From UBA2287 sp964479665 (GTDB taxonomy: Bacteria; Bacteroidota; Bacteroidia; Bacteroidales; Tenuifilaceae): DNA of 64,000 bases. Below the pieces are notes generated by a model. That model made no database searches. It saw only the letters and a list, made by a program, of their open reading frames with translations, and was not told the origin of the DNA. The position numbers were made by a program, and so were the translations under genes. Shown here piece by piece: positions 1 to 9,455 of the stretch; positions within the stretch are counted from its first letter, which is position 1, and each line of letters begins with the position of its first letter. The stretch lies in contig CAYZNN010000004.1 in assembly GCA_964479665.1 (NCBI GenBank), positions 82,357-146,356 of the forward strand, in the 5' to 3' direction.

Positions 1-56
1 ATTATTAGGAAGAAAGACAAGTAATTTCTAGTAATAGCTTGCCAACTATTGGGCAA

Positions 57-884
57 TTAATCGGCCCGTTCAACAATGAACCAAGGATTTTCGAGGTCTT
101 CCTTATTGTATATCATCCGCTTACAGGTATCGGCTGCAAGCACTCTGCATCCAGAAATTTCGGCTACAGCCTGACCCGCTGCAGTATCCCACTCGGTAGT
201 TTTTCCAAAACGGGGGTAAATATTTGCATTACCCTCGGCTACCATGCAAATTTTCACGGATGAACCCTTGGGTATTACATCAATATCTCCATATTTTCCC
301 CGTAAAATATCGATATACTCCTGGGTTTCAGCCGATGGGTGCGAACGGCTCGAAACTACTGTATACCTTTCGGGTTTTGGCTGCAATGGTAATTTTTGAC
401 CCTTACTGCAAAGATCAATTGTATTAAGATTGCAATCTGTGCAAGGTATAATATTGGATACCTTGAATGCACCAAAATTTTTTAATGCAAAATACAGAAC
501 TCCATGTGCCGGTACATAAACAACACCTAAATCGGGGTAACCATTACAAATTAGAGCAATATTAACGGTAAATTCACCATTCCTTTTAATAAATTCTTTA
601 GTACCATCCAAAGGATCGACCAACCAGAAGAACTCCCAACCCTTTCGCTCTTCGAAAAGGATACTTCTTCCCTCTTCGCTCAAAACGGGAATGCGAGTTT
701 TAATAAGTGTATCCTTAATCACCTGGTGCGCTTTTCTGTCGGCCAATGTTAAAGGGGTAGAATCGGATTTTAGGTTAACCTGAAAATCTTCGGAGTTATA
801 CACATCCATGATCAGTTTACCAGCCCTCACCGATGCATTTATGGCTACATCGAGTAGGCCAATAAGCGCTTCTTGCTTAATCAT
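57..884 (-). CDS. cysQ: 3'(2'),5'-bisphosphate nucleotidase CysQ
   Basis: 275-aa member of the inositol monophosphatase superfamily. The metal-binding signature VDPLDGT lies at residues 89-95, the upstream Glu pair at about 70-71, and the C-terminal EWDTAAGQA motif follows near residue 230. The family removes the 3'-phosphate from PAP or PAPS and so recycles the by-product of sulfate assimilation; the CysQ assignment over other IMPase-family members rests on length and the KEFIKRNGEFTVNIAL segment after the metal motif. The protein has no signal peptide and should be cytoplasmic, probably Mg2+-dependent and Li+-sensitive. A TATTTTTG -7 element lies about 40 nt upstream. It is divergent from pepD, so the intergenic space carries both promoters. 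Confidence 0.88.
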   Translation of the reverse strand: MIKQEALIGLLDVAINASVRAGKLIMDVYNSEDFQVNLKSDSTPLTLADRKAHQVIKDTLIKTRIPVLSEEGRSILFEERKGWEFFWLVDPLDGTKEFIKRNGEFTVNIALICNGYPDLGVVYVPAHGVLYFALKNFGAFKVSNIIPCTDCNLNTIDLCSKGQKLPLQPKPERYTVVSSRSHPSAETQEYIDILRGKYGDIDVIPKGSSVKICMVAEGNANIYPRFGKTTEWDTAAGQAVAEISGCRVLAADTCKRMIYNKEDLENPWFIVERAD

Positions 885-924
885 TGTTTTTATACGGTTT
901 TTCTATATTGCTTAAAAATCCACG

Positions 925-932
925 CAAAAATA
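925..932 (-). promoter_or_regulatory. Probable -7 element of cysQ promoter
   Basis: Read on the minus strand this is TATTTTTG, a full match to the Bacteroidota -7 consensus TAnnTTTG, 41 nt before the cysQ ATG. No clear TTTG -33 box is seen at the expected distance, so support is from one element only. Confidence 0.45.
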
Positions 933-1090
933 TTATTTAAAAAAATAAAAACCATAAAAAAGCCCATTTAAAACGTTGGCACTGTAATTCAATACATTCT
1001 ATTTCAAATATGTCGTAAAACAACTCGAATTTATTAGCATAAATCGATGCACTTTCAGCGTAAAGAGCTAAGTTTACCAAGTTAAAAAAA

Positions 1091-2548
1091 ATGAAAATGC
1101 ACATTAATAGCCTTAAACCTACTGAGGTTTGGAAATATTTTGAAGAAATTCTTACCATACCCCGCCCTTCTAAAAAGGAAGAAAAAATTATTGCCTATTT
1201 ACTCGAGTTCGGCAAGAAGCACAACCTCGAAACCCGTTGCGATGATGCAGGCAACGTTATGATTTCGAAGCCTGCCACCAAGGGGTACGAAAAAGCCCCA
1301 TCGGTTGTACTACAAAGCCATGTCGATATGGTTTGCGAGAAGAATAGCGATGTACAGCACGATTTCAATACTGACCCAATTCAAGCATACGTTGATAATG
1401 GTTGGGTAAAAGCTAAAGGAACAACGCTTGGTGCCGACGACGGCATTGGTATTGCCGCTCAATTGGCCATATTGGCTTCGAGTAGTATTGCGCATGGTCC
1501 GCTAGAGTGCCTCTTTACAGTTGATGAAGAAACCGGACTAACCGGTGCTTTCGAAATGAAGCCGGGGTTCTTCAACTCGAAAATATTACTCAATCTCGAC
1601 TCGGAAGATGAGGGCGAACTTTTTATTGGTTGCGCAGGGGGAGTCGATACGGTTGCCACCTTCAGTTACGAAAACGAGAAGGTACCAACCAGTTCAATGG
1701 CTTTTAAAATATCTGTAACGGGTCTTAAGGGCGGGCATAGTGGTGATGATATTGACAAAGGCTTAGGAAATTCACTAAAAATCATCAATCGTTTCCTGTG
1801 GAAAGGAACTAATAAATTCGATCTTCGCTTGGCAAATATCGACGGCGGAAACCTTCGCAATGCCATACCGCGGGAGGCTTTTGCGCACTTTGTAATTCAT
1901 CAGGAGGATGCCCAAAGTATGCAGCAAATGTTTCAGCAACTCAGAGACGAAATCCGGTTCGAACTTTCCGTTACTGAACCCAACCTGAAAATTGAATTGG
2001 AAACCGCCCTATTACCCGAATGGGTTATTAACGAAACCACGCAATACGACCTCCTTAATGCGCTGTATGCCTGCCCACACGGAGTAATTGCCATGAGCCA
2101 GCTAATGCCTGGGCTGGTAGAAACGTCGACCAATTTGGCATCGGTTAAGTTCATTCAGGACAATCAGATTCTGGTTACAACCAGTCAGCGCAGCGCTATC
2201 GATTCATCGAAAACCGATGTTGCCAGCATGGTTGAAAGTGTATTCCGGCTCGCAAATGCCAGCGTAGTACATTCAGAGGGTTACCCAGGATGGGCCCCAA
2301 ATACCAATTCGGAAATTTTACGAATAACGCGCAATTCGTATAAAACCCTCTTCGGAACCGAACCAATAGTACGAGCCATCCATGCGGGTTTGGAGTGCGG
2401 TTTATTCCTAGAAAAGTATCCTTACCTCGATATGATTTCGTTTGGTCCTACCATTAAGGGTGCACATTCGCCCGATGAACGCTTGAATATTGAAAGCACC
2501 GAGAAGTTCTGGAAACTTCTGCTCGATGTGTTGAAAACGGTTAAGTAA
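1091..2548 (+). CDS. pepD: Aminoacyl-histidine dipeptidase (M20 family, PepD)
   Basis: 485-aa M20C metallopeptidase that cleaves Xaa-His dipeptides such as carnosine in the cytoplasm. The dinuclear zinc ligands are visible in order: SHVDMVCEKN (His, Asp), GADDGIGIA (Asp), the catalytic DEETGLTGA (Glu pair), NLDSEDEG (Asp) and C-terminal HSPDERLNI (His). A lid/dimerisation domain sits between about residues 200 and 390. Length matches the family (about 485 aa). The start could also be the second ATG at 1097; both precede the conserved LKP(T/E)xVW(K/E)YFEEI opening. It is a single-gene unit bounded by a strong terminator. Confidence 0.93.
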   Translation: MKMHINSLKPTEVWKYFEEILTIPRPSKKEEKIIAYLLEFGKKHNLETRCDDAGNVMISKPATKGYEKAPSVVLQSHVDMVCEKNSDVQHDFNTDPIQAYVDNGWVKAKGTTLGADDGIGIAAQLAILASSSIAHGPLECLFTVDEETGLTGAFEMKPGFFNSKILLNLDSEDEGELFIGCAGGVDTVATFSYENEKVPTSSMAFKISVTGLKGGHSGDDIDKGLGNSLKIINRFLWKGTNKFDLRLANIDGGNLRNAIPREAFAHFVIHQEDAQSMQQMFQQLRDEIRFELSVTEPNLKIELETALLPEWVINETTQYDLLNALYACPHGVIAMSQLMPGLVETSTNLASVKFIQDNQILVTTSQRSAIDSSKTDVASMVESVFRLANASVVHSEGYPGWAPNTNSEILRITRNSYKTLFGTEPIVRAIHAGLECGLFLEKYPYLDMISFGPTIKGAHSPDERLNIESTEKFWKLLLDVLKTVK

Positions 2549-2591
2549 CCAAAAAAAGAGGCTGATTCAATATCAGCCTCTTTTTTTGGTT
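2547..2591. terminator. Bidirectional rho-independent terminator (pepD / membrane protein)
   Basis: A perfect 20-bp inverted repeat with a 5-nt loop: left arm 2547-2566, loop 2567-2571, right arm 2572-2591. The stem has a GC core (GAGGCTGA) flanked by A7 and T7 tracts, so it can serve both converging genes. Confidence 0.88.
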
Positions 2592-2604
2592 ATAAATTTT
2601 ATAG

Positions 2605-3447
2605 TTATAAAATAGGCATTACCATTCCGGTTATAACCTTGCCCGTTTCGTAATCGAGTTGCGAGCCTCGCATGCTATGGGGAATAAGATAAACGACCAA
2701 AGTAACTATCGCTGCAATAACCGAAAGCCAGGGTCTCTCCTTTTTCCAATTGGCAACTACAGCAACCAGCCAGAACAGAAATGCGATAAGGGTTTTGTTA
2801 TCGGTTAAATCGGCCCCAACAGGGAAACCTGTCCAGGCCTGTCCAAATGCGTAATACTGAACAACAGGACCAAATATTAGTCCGCCCACTAGCAGTAATA
2901 TAAAAGGAAGCATTCCGTAGAATCGGAATCGAGGACTTTTGAATAAGGCCATAATTCCGACCAAATTGCTGAAAAGCATTGCAATAAACATAATAACAAT
3001 ATGCGGCATGAGAGCCCACGATGGCACTGCCCCTTTAAATCGAATAATCAATGGATCATCCTTTGCTACAGCAAACGAAACATCGGTAAAGGATTTATCG
3101 AATTCCAAAAAGTACTCCAACTTGGCTGCCGGAGGCAGATCGGATGGCAATGAGGCAACCATTTCATCGTTTTCGTTAAGCAAGAAAGGCATTACCGACC
3201 ATTCATCGTTGGTTGGGAAGCGGCGATAGAAAATGTACCCATTCCACTCGAGCGAAAGTTTGGGCAAAACAATATCAACCGCAGCATTGCACTCAGCACT
3301 ACGGGGCAATTTGAGTTTAACCAGCGTAGTATCATCGAACTGAACATGAACCCTCCTAGTATAGGTAGGGCCAGTTTGTCGTTGGTACACTACGGCAATG
3401 GCCGTAATAACAAATGCGAAAATCCAAAATAGGGTTACTTTTCTCAT
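2605..3447 (-). CDS. Hypothetical multi-pass membrane protein
   Basis: 280-aa protein from the internal ATG at 3447 (MRKVTLFWIF). A longer start at 3477 would overlap the upstream stop. An N-terminal hydrophobic helix (about residues 4-22) is followed by a soluble, probably extracytoplasmic, beta-rich region (about 25-145), then four predicted membrane helices (about 150-175, 182-205, 222-240, 246-265). No catalytic motif or known family was recognised. It follows the M28 peptidase gene by 16 nt and is probably co-transcribed. The layout (exposed domain plus membrane bundle) would suit an envelope accessory protein, but that is inference. Confidence 0.72.
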   Translation of the reverse strand: MRKVTLFWIFAFVITAIAVVYQRQTGPTYTRRVHVQFDDTTLVKLKLPRSAECNAAVDIVLPKLSLEWNGYIFYRRFPTNDEWSVMPFLLNENDEMVASLPSDLPPAAKLEYFLEFDKSFTDVSFAVAKDDPLIIRFKGAVPSWALMPHIVIMFIAMLFSNLVGIMALFKSPRFRFYGMLPFILLLVGGLIFGPVVQYYAFGQAWTGFPVGADLTDNKTLIAFLFWLVAVVANWKKERPWLSVIAAIVTLVVYLIPHSMRGSQLDYETGKVITGMVMPIL

Positions 3448-3463
3448 ATAATAATTTAATGGT

Positions 3464-5236
3464 TTACAATTGAACAAGAACTAGCTTACGTTCATCGCAG
3501 CGAATAAACTCCACCGAAATAGTTGTACCAGGTTTCAACCCCTTTAGCCGATACATGTAATCGTGGATATTGTTAACCGGCAATCCATTTATTGCAACTA
3601 TTACATCGTCTTTTCTAATACCAGCAATGTGGGCAGGGTTGTTTTCGGTAGCTGCTAAAACTTTTAGTCCGTTATTATTGGCACCACTCACATCGGGCAT
3701 AATTCCTAAACGAACCCTCAAATCGCGACCGTGCCTAGTAGGGCTCGATTTGGGACCTGCCTCCTGAAAGGATAATTTTTGAGGTGCATTAGCCAACTGA
3801 GAAACAAGGTTTTCAATGTAAAGTGCAATACGATGCATCCCTTCGAAGTTGACAAAATTTATCTTATCGAAAGGGGTATGGTAGTCGTGATGAGGACCCG
3901 TGGTGAAGAAGAAGACGGGGATGTTCTTGCCATAAAATGGCGCATGATCCGATGGCCCGTATCCTTCGCCGGATTTTGAAAGGGAAAAACCAGCATTTTC
4001 ATTTAATTTATCGAGAATAGTTTCTGACTCAAGCGAAGTTTTCACTCCGCCAACCTGCAGATTATTCTCAGTTCCCAAACGGCCTATCATATCAATATTA
4101 ACCATAGCAACTATTCTTTCAATTGGTATCAAGGGGTTATCGATGAAGAACCGTGATCCGAGCAGCCCCAATTCTTCGGCTCCAAATGCAACGAATACAA
4201 TACTTCTACGAGGTTTTTCAACAGCAATTTTTTGGGCTATTTCGAGTAATGCTGAAACTCCCGAAGCATTATCGTCGGCCCCATTGTGAATGGCAAGCGT
4301 ATCGGGAACCCTCGAAGAAGTTGATTTACCTCCCATACCCAGGTGATCGAAGTGCGCTCCTACCACAATATATTCATCCTTTAAGTCGGTACCTTCTATC
4401 ATGCCCACTACATTCTGTGTAACTTTCTTTTGCTGAATAACATCGGTTCGTCCACTTACATTGCACTTAATGGCAAACGACGACGGCTGGCGAGTAGTAA
4501 GAATTTTCTTTTCAACTGTACTTACGTTCATGCCAGATACTCGAAAAATAAGATCGGCCACTCTACGGGTAATGTGAATAACGGGAATACCAATGTCGAA
4601 CGATTTTTCACCCAAACTTACCAACTCATCGGATGGGTCGTATTCGTTGCCCGAAACCAGAAGCACGCCAGAGGCTCCCTGATCCTTGGCTAGCATGGCT
4701 TTATTTCTGTCCGAGGCATTCAGTGAAAATAGGCTCTCTGGTTTTTTATAATCGGGGTCGCCCCGAAGAACGAGCGCCCAACGGCCACTAACATTCACGG
4801 TTCCGTACTCATCCCAAGTTATAGTCTCATTTACCATGCTGAAACCATATCCCACAAATACAACAGAAGCAGAAAGCGAGTCGGACCCAGAGAAAGGGAA
4901 TACGGTAAAATCCTTCCCGTACACCAACTTTTCTCCAGCAATGGTCAAATAATTATTAGAACCGTGTTCCTGCCTTGCAATATAGTCGAAAAATTGGTAT
5001 CCGTTTTTACCGAGCAATTCCAATCCCGAAATATCCATCTGATCCTTTATGTATTTTGCTGCAACCCTGTCGAAAGGAGTTCCTGGGAGTCGTCCCTGCA
5101 GCGAATCGGAAGCAAGCAAATCGACATGTGCAAAAAGTTCCTTATGGGTAATTTCGCAATTTACTACCTGGGGTTGGGAGCACGATGTTGCCAAACAAAT
5201 TGCCAACAACAACGAAATGCGTAGCATTAAATTCAT
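3464..5236 (-). CDS. M28-family zinc aminopeptidase lipoprotein with PA and PDZ domains
   Basis: 590-aa protein from the ATG at 5236 (MNLMLRISLLL). A hydrophobic stretch ends in the lipobox ATSC, predicting a lipoprotein. A protease-associated region (about 100-230) is inserted before the M28 catalytic core. Zinc and catalytic motifs are visible: GAHFDHLG, NGADDNASG, EELGLLGS, NIDMIGR and a late SDHAPF. A C-terminal PDZ-like domain contains GIRKDDVIVAINGLPV. The family removes N-terminal residues from peptides; here it probably acts at the periplasmic or outer-membrane surface. A longer start at 5278 is rejected because a TAGGTTTG promoter element overlaps it. It is the first gene of a pair with the membrane protein downstream. 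Confidence 0.88.
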   Translation of the reverse strand: MNLMLRISLLLAICLATSCSQPQVVNCEITHKELFAHVDLLASDSLQGRLPGTPFDRVAAKYIKDQMDISGLELLGKNGYQFFDYIARQEHGSNNYLTIAGEKLVYGKDFTVFPFSGSDSLSASVVFVGYGFSMVNETITWDEYGTVNVSGRWALVLRGDPDYKKPESLFSLNASDRNKAMLAKDQGASGVLLVSGNEYDPSDELVSLGEKSFDIGIPVIHITRRVADLIFRVSGMNVSTVEKKILTTRQPSSFAIKCNVSGRTDVIQQKKVTQNVVGMIEGTDLKDEYIVVGAHFDHLGMGGKSTSSRVPDTLAIHNGADDNASGVSALLEIAQKIAVEKPRRSIVFVAFGAEELGLLGSRFFIDNPLIPIERIVAMVNIDMIGRLGTENNLQVGGVKTSLESETILDKLNENAGFSLSKSGEGYGPSDHAPFYGKNIPVFFFTTGPHHDYHTPFDKINFVNFEGMHRIALYIENLVSQLANAPQKLSFQEAGPKSSPTRHGRDLRVRLGIMPDVSGANNNGLKVLAATENNPAHIAGIRKDDVIVAINGLPVNNIHDYMYRLKGLKPGTTISVEFIRCDERKLVLVQL

Positions 5237-5275
5237 CTTCTGAGCGTTTTGAAGGTTAAGCATGTCATTAAAATA

Positions 5276-5283
5276 CAAACCTA
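5276..5283 (-). promoter_or_regulatory. Probable -7 element for the M28 peptidase gene
   Basis: The minus strand reads TAGGTTTG, matching TAnnTTTG, 39 nt before the ATG at 5236. A TTG lies about 22 nt further upstream. It decides the start: any initiation at 5278 would fall inside the promoter. Confidence 0.5.
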
Positions 5284-5332
5284 CTTAAAAAAATTAAATA
5301 ACTGACAATTCAGAATTAATGTGCACTTAAAT

Positions 5333-7191
5333 TTACAGTTCGGTATAAATTCTATGCGAAAAGGTGAAGTAGGCAAAACCTCTAGTTTTGGTTGTGTCGG
5401 AAGAAGAGAGTACTATGGGTTCTGCACCCACGTGGTACCATAATAAATAGACCATTGGGCTCAACAAACCCGAAACCATCGTTAAAAACGTAGTATGCAA
5501 ACCTTTTTTCCGAGGATGATAATAGGTCGCGGGAGAAAGTAAACCGGCCCGAATTTACATTCATTTGCGTTAGCAGGGTTTTGGCCAAATCGGTTTGCGA
5601 GCCCACTGTTTCAATCAGCCCATTTTGCTTCAGGGCGCCTCCCAGCCATAGCATAGGAGTAACGAAGCGTGCAGGTTCGTACAGTTCACTCTTACCCGGC
5701 CAAGTATGTCCATGATCGCCCAGTAGTATAAAAAGCGTATTGCAGTAATACTCCTTTTTAGCAGCTTCGCGCATAAACCAACCCTACCAAAGGTCGGCAT
5801 AGTGGGCTGCACTCAAAAACTTACTTTCTGTTCCGTTACCAGTAAACTTTGGCTCCATAGGAACCTCAAAGGGCTCGTGACCCGAAAGGGTAAAAAGTAA
5901 TTTGAAAAAGGACCCCTTGGCTGTATCCATTTCTGCTAGTAACCGTTGGTATAAATGCTCATCGTGTACGCCCCATGCCGATCGTTTGAGTCCCTGCGGA
6001 AAATCATCCTGAGAAACGATTCGTTGCATTTTGGCAGCATACAAAAACGAGCGCATATTGGTAAAATCGGCATTACCCCCATAATAAAAAGCAGTGCTGT
6101 AACCCATCGAATCGAAAACCTGAAAAATGCTGGGAAGTTTGGCTGTTTTAATGGGATACTTTATTACCGATTGGGTAGACTGCGCTGGGAAACCTGCCAG
6201 AACAGCCACAAAACCTTATCGCTTCGGTCGCTTGCCGAATAGAAGTTGGAAAACAATAGCCCTTGGGCTGCCAAACTATCGAAATTGGGGACAACACCCT
6301 TAGGGCCACCCAAGGAACCAACCATTTTGGACGAAAAACTTTCCAGAAGTATAATAACAACATTTGGCCAAGCCGTATTCAATACCTCAGCTGTATTGTC
6401 TGTCTGCTGTAGTAAATAATTTGAAATCCCATTGGCTTCGGCGGCTGTCATGTACTGCGGGTATACCCGCACCAGTTTTCCTTTATTAACCACACCGTAC
6501 ATAAAGTTCCAAACAGCATTAAGCGCAGCTTGATTGCTAAACATGCTGGAACTGATATAAACCGTTCCGGCATTCATGGTAGCCTTATCGAATCCGCCCC
6601 TAATGGGAATAATGGAAGAGCCAGCAATTAGTAAAAGAATTGGTGCATGCCACCACCTTCCCCTGGGAAAATTGAGAACCTGTTGATTTGGGATAATTCT
6701 ATACAGCTTAATAAAAGCATAGGAGATTATTGCGATGAGAACCACAAGAAGCAATTGGAACCAAATGGGCAGCGAGGCGGCTGCTTCAGCAGGATTTTGT
6801 AAATAGAACAATGGAGTAGCATCGATCCGAAACCCCCAGTGGCTAAAGAGTTCCAAATCGACTACGGAAATAATTGAAAAAACAACTATAAGCAGAAAAT
6901 TGAAAATTCCGAAAGAGACCCTATTAATCTTTTCACCAGAAAGAAGCAAAGCAGCAAGCATTACCGAAACAAAAGAATAATGTATCCCACCATGGATAGG
7001 TCCATTCGAACTCCGCTTGCAAAAACTCCAAACCATTCAGTGAATGGCAACTCCTTCGATTTATTGAAATGATATAGTAAGAAGAGTAGACGGTTAAATA
7101 GGAAGTAGAACAGCCAGAAGGCAGTTAGCTTCAAAAGGAATAATAATCTGCTTTTCACTTTACAAATTTTTCGAAAGCCAAAAATAGGCAA
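5333..7191 (-). pseudogene. Broken LTA-synthase-like sulfatase (membrane phosphoglycerol transferase family)
   Basis: Joined fragments give one protein of about 610-620 aa: an N-terminal block of five membrane helices, then the extracellular sulfatase/alkaline-phosphatase domain (LLESFSSKMVGS, DRSDKG, SGHEPFEVP, LGDHGHTWPG). Reading from 7191, the frame changes near 6971-6985 (net 1-nt loss), again near 6210-6217 where GATAAGG has lost a G (net 1-nt loss), meets an in-frame TAG at 5784-5786, and shifts once more near 5440 (net 1-nt gain) before a proper stop at 5333-5335. The start may be GTG 7158, because a TATTTTTG element at 7179-7186 overlaps the ATG at 7191. Intact relatives transfer phosphoglycerol or phosphoethanolamine-like head groups. 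Four independent lesions make function unlikely unless the assembly is faulty here. Confidence 0.82.
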
Positions 7192-7297
7192 TTTGATTCG
7201 GATATTTGCAGAGGTTTTTATTCAACACATCATTTTTATGCATACATCATTTTAGAGGAAACATGGGCTTTACCGTTAAATCTATCATTAAAAATGC

Positions 7298-7305
7298 TAA
7301 TTTTG
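7298..7305 (+). promoter_or_regulatory. Probable -7 element for the Crp/Fnr regulator
   Basis: TAATTTTG, a full TAnnTTTG match, ends 19 nt before the ATG at 7325. No good -33 box is visible. Confidence 0.4.
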
Positions 7306-7324
7306 TTGAACAACTCAAATTAAT

Positions 7325-7993
7325 ATGTTTCAGTTACTTTCCAATTCTCCCTTTTTCAGAGGGGTTTCAGCCAGCGAACTCGAGCAAACTTTCAGTCGCA
7401 TTTCGTACTCTGTTAAATCCTTTTCGAAGGGACAAACCATTGCGCAGCGCGACGAGGAAATTAAAAGCCTCTGTATTGTTGTTGAGGGAGCGGTTAAAGG
7501 CGAAATGGTGGATTTTACTGGTAAAATACTTAAGGTTGAGGAGATTCAGGCACCCCAACCCTTAGCACATGCGGTAATGTTTAGTAATGCTAATAAATTT
7601 CCTGTTGATGTGGTTGCACTGGTTGACTGTAAAATTCTATTTATACCTAAAGCCGATGTGCTTCGTTTGCTGCAATCGAACACCATTATTCTCAATAATT
7701 TTTTGAACGCAGTATCGAACCGAGCGCATTTTTTAACCAATAAACTCTGGCTTATGTCGTTCAAAACCATTAAGGAAAAGGTAGCCAACTATTTACTTAC
7801 AATAGCCAAAAGCGAAACCAAAACCACCATTATGCTTCCTAAAACGCATCAGGAGCTAGCCGAATTTTTTGGTGTTACTCGTCCCTCACTGGCCCGCGTA
7901 TTTGCCGAAATGGAGGCAGAAGGCATTATTGAGGTTAATCGGAAAGAGATTTCAATAATTGATAAACGCAGGCTTCTTGATATGATTAAATAA
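7325..7993 (+). CDS. Crp/Fnr-family transcriptional regulator
   Basis: 222-aa protein with an N-terminal cyclic-nucleotide-binding-like beta-roll (about residues 10-125), a dimerisation helix, and a C-terminal winged HTH (about 145-215) whose recognition region is HQELAEFFGVTRPSLARVFA. Only two cysteines are visible (LCIVVEG and VDCKI), so a four-cysteine iron-sulfur sensor of the classical Fnr type is excluded; the effector is unknown. It is 168 nt upstream of, and co-directional with, the PqqD/ATP-grasp/PLP cluster, so it may control that cluster, although this is inferred from position only. Confidence 0.88.
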   Translation: MFQLLSNSPFFRGVSASELEQTFSRISYSVKSFSKGQTIAQRDEEIKSLCIVVEGAVKGEMVDFTGKILKVEEIQAPQPLAHAVMFSNANKFPVDVVALVDCKILFIPKADVLRLLQSNTIILNNFLNAVSNRAHFLTNKLWLMSFKTIKEKVANYLLTIAKSETKTTIMLPKTHQELAEFFGVTRPSLARVFAEMEAEGIIEVNRKEISIIDKRRLLDMIK

Positions 7994-8161
7994 TGCCGAT
8001 TATACTATAAGCCCATTCATTAACCTTTTCGTATTTACCAGTTTTTAACCTCAGTGTTAAAAAATAATCCTGATAATTGCTTTTTAATCTGTAGCATGTA
8101 AATTAGCCTTACATTTTGGTAGGGTATATTTTCTGCTAGTTGTAATACTAAAAAAAACAAT

Positions 8162-8416
8162 ATGGTACTTCGAAAAAACATAGCGGTGAGCGAAAACGGA
8201 TTTGTTTTCGACCCGTCAACGGGCGATTCGTACACTCTGAACGATACAGCCCTCGAAATTATTGAACTTTTAAAAAGCGGGAAGAGTCATGCTGAAATTG
8301 TTGCCTTTTTAACAGATAAGTACGAATCGGAAAAGCCTCTTATTGAACGCTACCTGCTCGAATTCTTTGAGGAAATGAAATCGTTTAACATTATAGAAAA
8401 GGGCCATGACAGCTAA
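8162..8416 (+). CDS. PqqD-like small protein (RiPP-recognition-element fold)
   Basis: 84 aa. The pattern matches PqqD-family proteins: an N-terminal strand, then GFVFDPSTGDSYTLNDTALEIIELL, followed by two or three helices of a winged-helix type (EIVAFLTDKYESEKPLIERYLLEFFEEM). In RiPP pathways this fold binds a leader peptide and hands it to the modifying enzyme; stand-alone homologues elsewhere are peptide chaperones. No radical-SAM gene is adjacent; its 3' end overlaps the ATP-grasp gene by 11 nt, which suggests that it serves that enzyme. No precursor peptide was recognised nearby, so the RiPP role is open. Confidence 0.75.
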   Translation: MVLRKNIAVSENGFVFDPSTGDSYTLNDTALEIIELLKSGKSHAEIVAFLTDKYESEKPLIERYLLEFFEEMKSFNIIEKGHDS

Positions 8417-9455
8417 ACGAAAACTAACCATTGGGGTTACAGGGTTAAACAATGTCGATAGTCCTGGCCCCGGAATCCCAGTCATTAGGGGAATCAAGGA
8501 GTCCGCTCTTTTCGAAGCTCGTATTGTTGGTTTGGCATACGAAACGCTTGAGCCAGGCATTTACATGCACGAATTAGTTGATAAAACATATATTATTCCT
8601 TACCCCTCTGTGGGTAAAGAAGCTTTGCTCGAAAGGCTTTCGTACATTAACCAACAAGAGAATTTGGATGTAATTATTCCAAATTTCGATGCGGAGCTTT
8701 TTTCGTTCATTAAACTCGAAAATGAACTTAAAAAAATGGGCATATCTGTTTTCTTGCCAACCTTAGAGCAGTTCGAAGAGCGGCATAAAACAAACTTGCC
8801 CGAATTTGGAAAAAAATACGGCGTAAAAGTACCCGAAAGTATCGAGGTAATAAACACATCGCAAATTGGGGCTGCTGCAAAAAAACTTGAGTACCCCTTA
8901 ATGGTAAAAGGAAAGTATTACGATGCCTACGTTGCCGCTGCGCCCGAACAGGTTATCTACTATTTCAGTAAACTTTCAATTAAATGGGGGCTTCCAATAA
9001 TTTTACAAAAGTTTGTAAAGGGAACCGAAGTAAATGTTATTGCACTTGGCGATGGCAACGGTAATACAATTGCTGCTGTTCCAATGCGAAAGCAGTACAT
9101 AACCGATAAGGGAAAGGCATGGGGAGGAATTACACTCGACGATGAACGGATGGTAAACCTTGCCAAGCATATCATTCGCCAAACCAAATGGCGTGGAGGA
9201 ATGGAACTCGAGCTGGTTCGCGATGCGCAAAACGAATTTTACCTTATTGAAATTAATCCTCGTATTCCGGCTTGGGTTTACCTAGCTGTTGGAGCAGGGC
9301 AAAATATTCCCGAAGCACTTGTTCAACTTGCCCTTGGAATGCCCGTAACGCCCTTTGAAACTTACGATGTGGGCAAAATATTTGTTCGCTATTCGTTCGA
9401 CATGATAGTGGATATTAAACAGTTTGAGCAACTTACAACCAAAGGAGAATATTAG
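8406..9455 (+). CDS. ATP-grasp ligase of carbamoyl-phosphate-synthase type
   Basis: 349 aa. It has an N-terminal Rossmann-like preATP-grasp domain (about 8-110, starting LTIGVTGLNN), then the ATP-grasp fold: the ATP-contacting lysines in LMVKGKYYDA (K168, K170), the Mg-binding acidic residues in GGMELEL (E267, E269) and IEINPR (E282, N284, R286). The family joins a carboxylate to an amine or thiol through an acyl-phosphate. The short length and lack of a biotin-carboxylase C-terminal domain point to a free-standing amino-acid or peptide ligase, comparable in outline to PylC or DUF201-type enzymes. It overlaps the PqqD-like gene. Substrates cannot be read from sequence. Confidence 0.82.
   Translation: MTAKRKLTIGVTGLNNVDSPGPGIPVIRGIKESALFEARIVGLAYETLEPGIYMHELVDKTYIIPYPSVGKEALLERLSYINQQENLDVIIPNFDAELFSFIKLENELKKMGISVFLPTLEQFEERHKTNLPEFGKKYGVKVPESIEVINTSQIGAAAKKLEYPLMVKGKYYDAYVAAAPEQVIYYFSKLSIKWGLPIILQKFVKGTEVNVIALGDGNGNTIAAVPMRKQYITDKGKAWGGITLDDERMVNLAKHIIRQTKWRGGMELELVRDAQNEFYLIEINPRIPAWVYLAVGAGQNIPEALVQLALGMPVTPFETYDVGKIFVRYSFDMIVDIKQFEQLTTKGEY

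Noticed and set aside
1..56. Weak TTGCC/GGCAA hairpin after cysQ
   Set aside because: Five base pairs without a T tract; not enough to call a terminator.
937..1158. Minus-strand 73-codon hydrophobic open frame in the cysQ/pepD gap
   Set aside because: Runs into pepD on the other strand, lacks a family and overlaps the cysQ promoter region.
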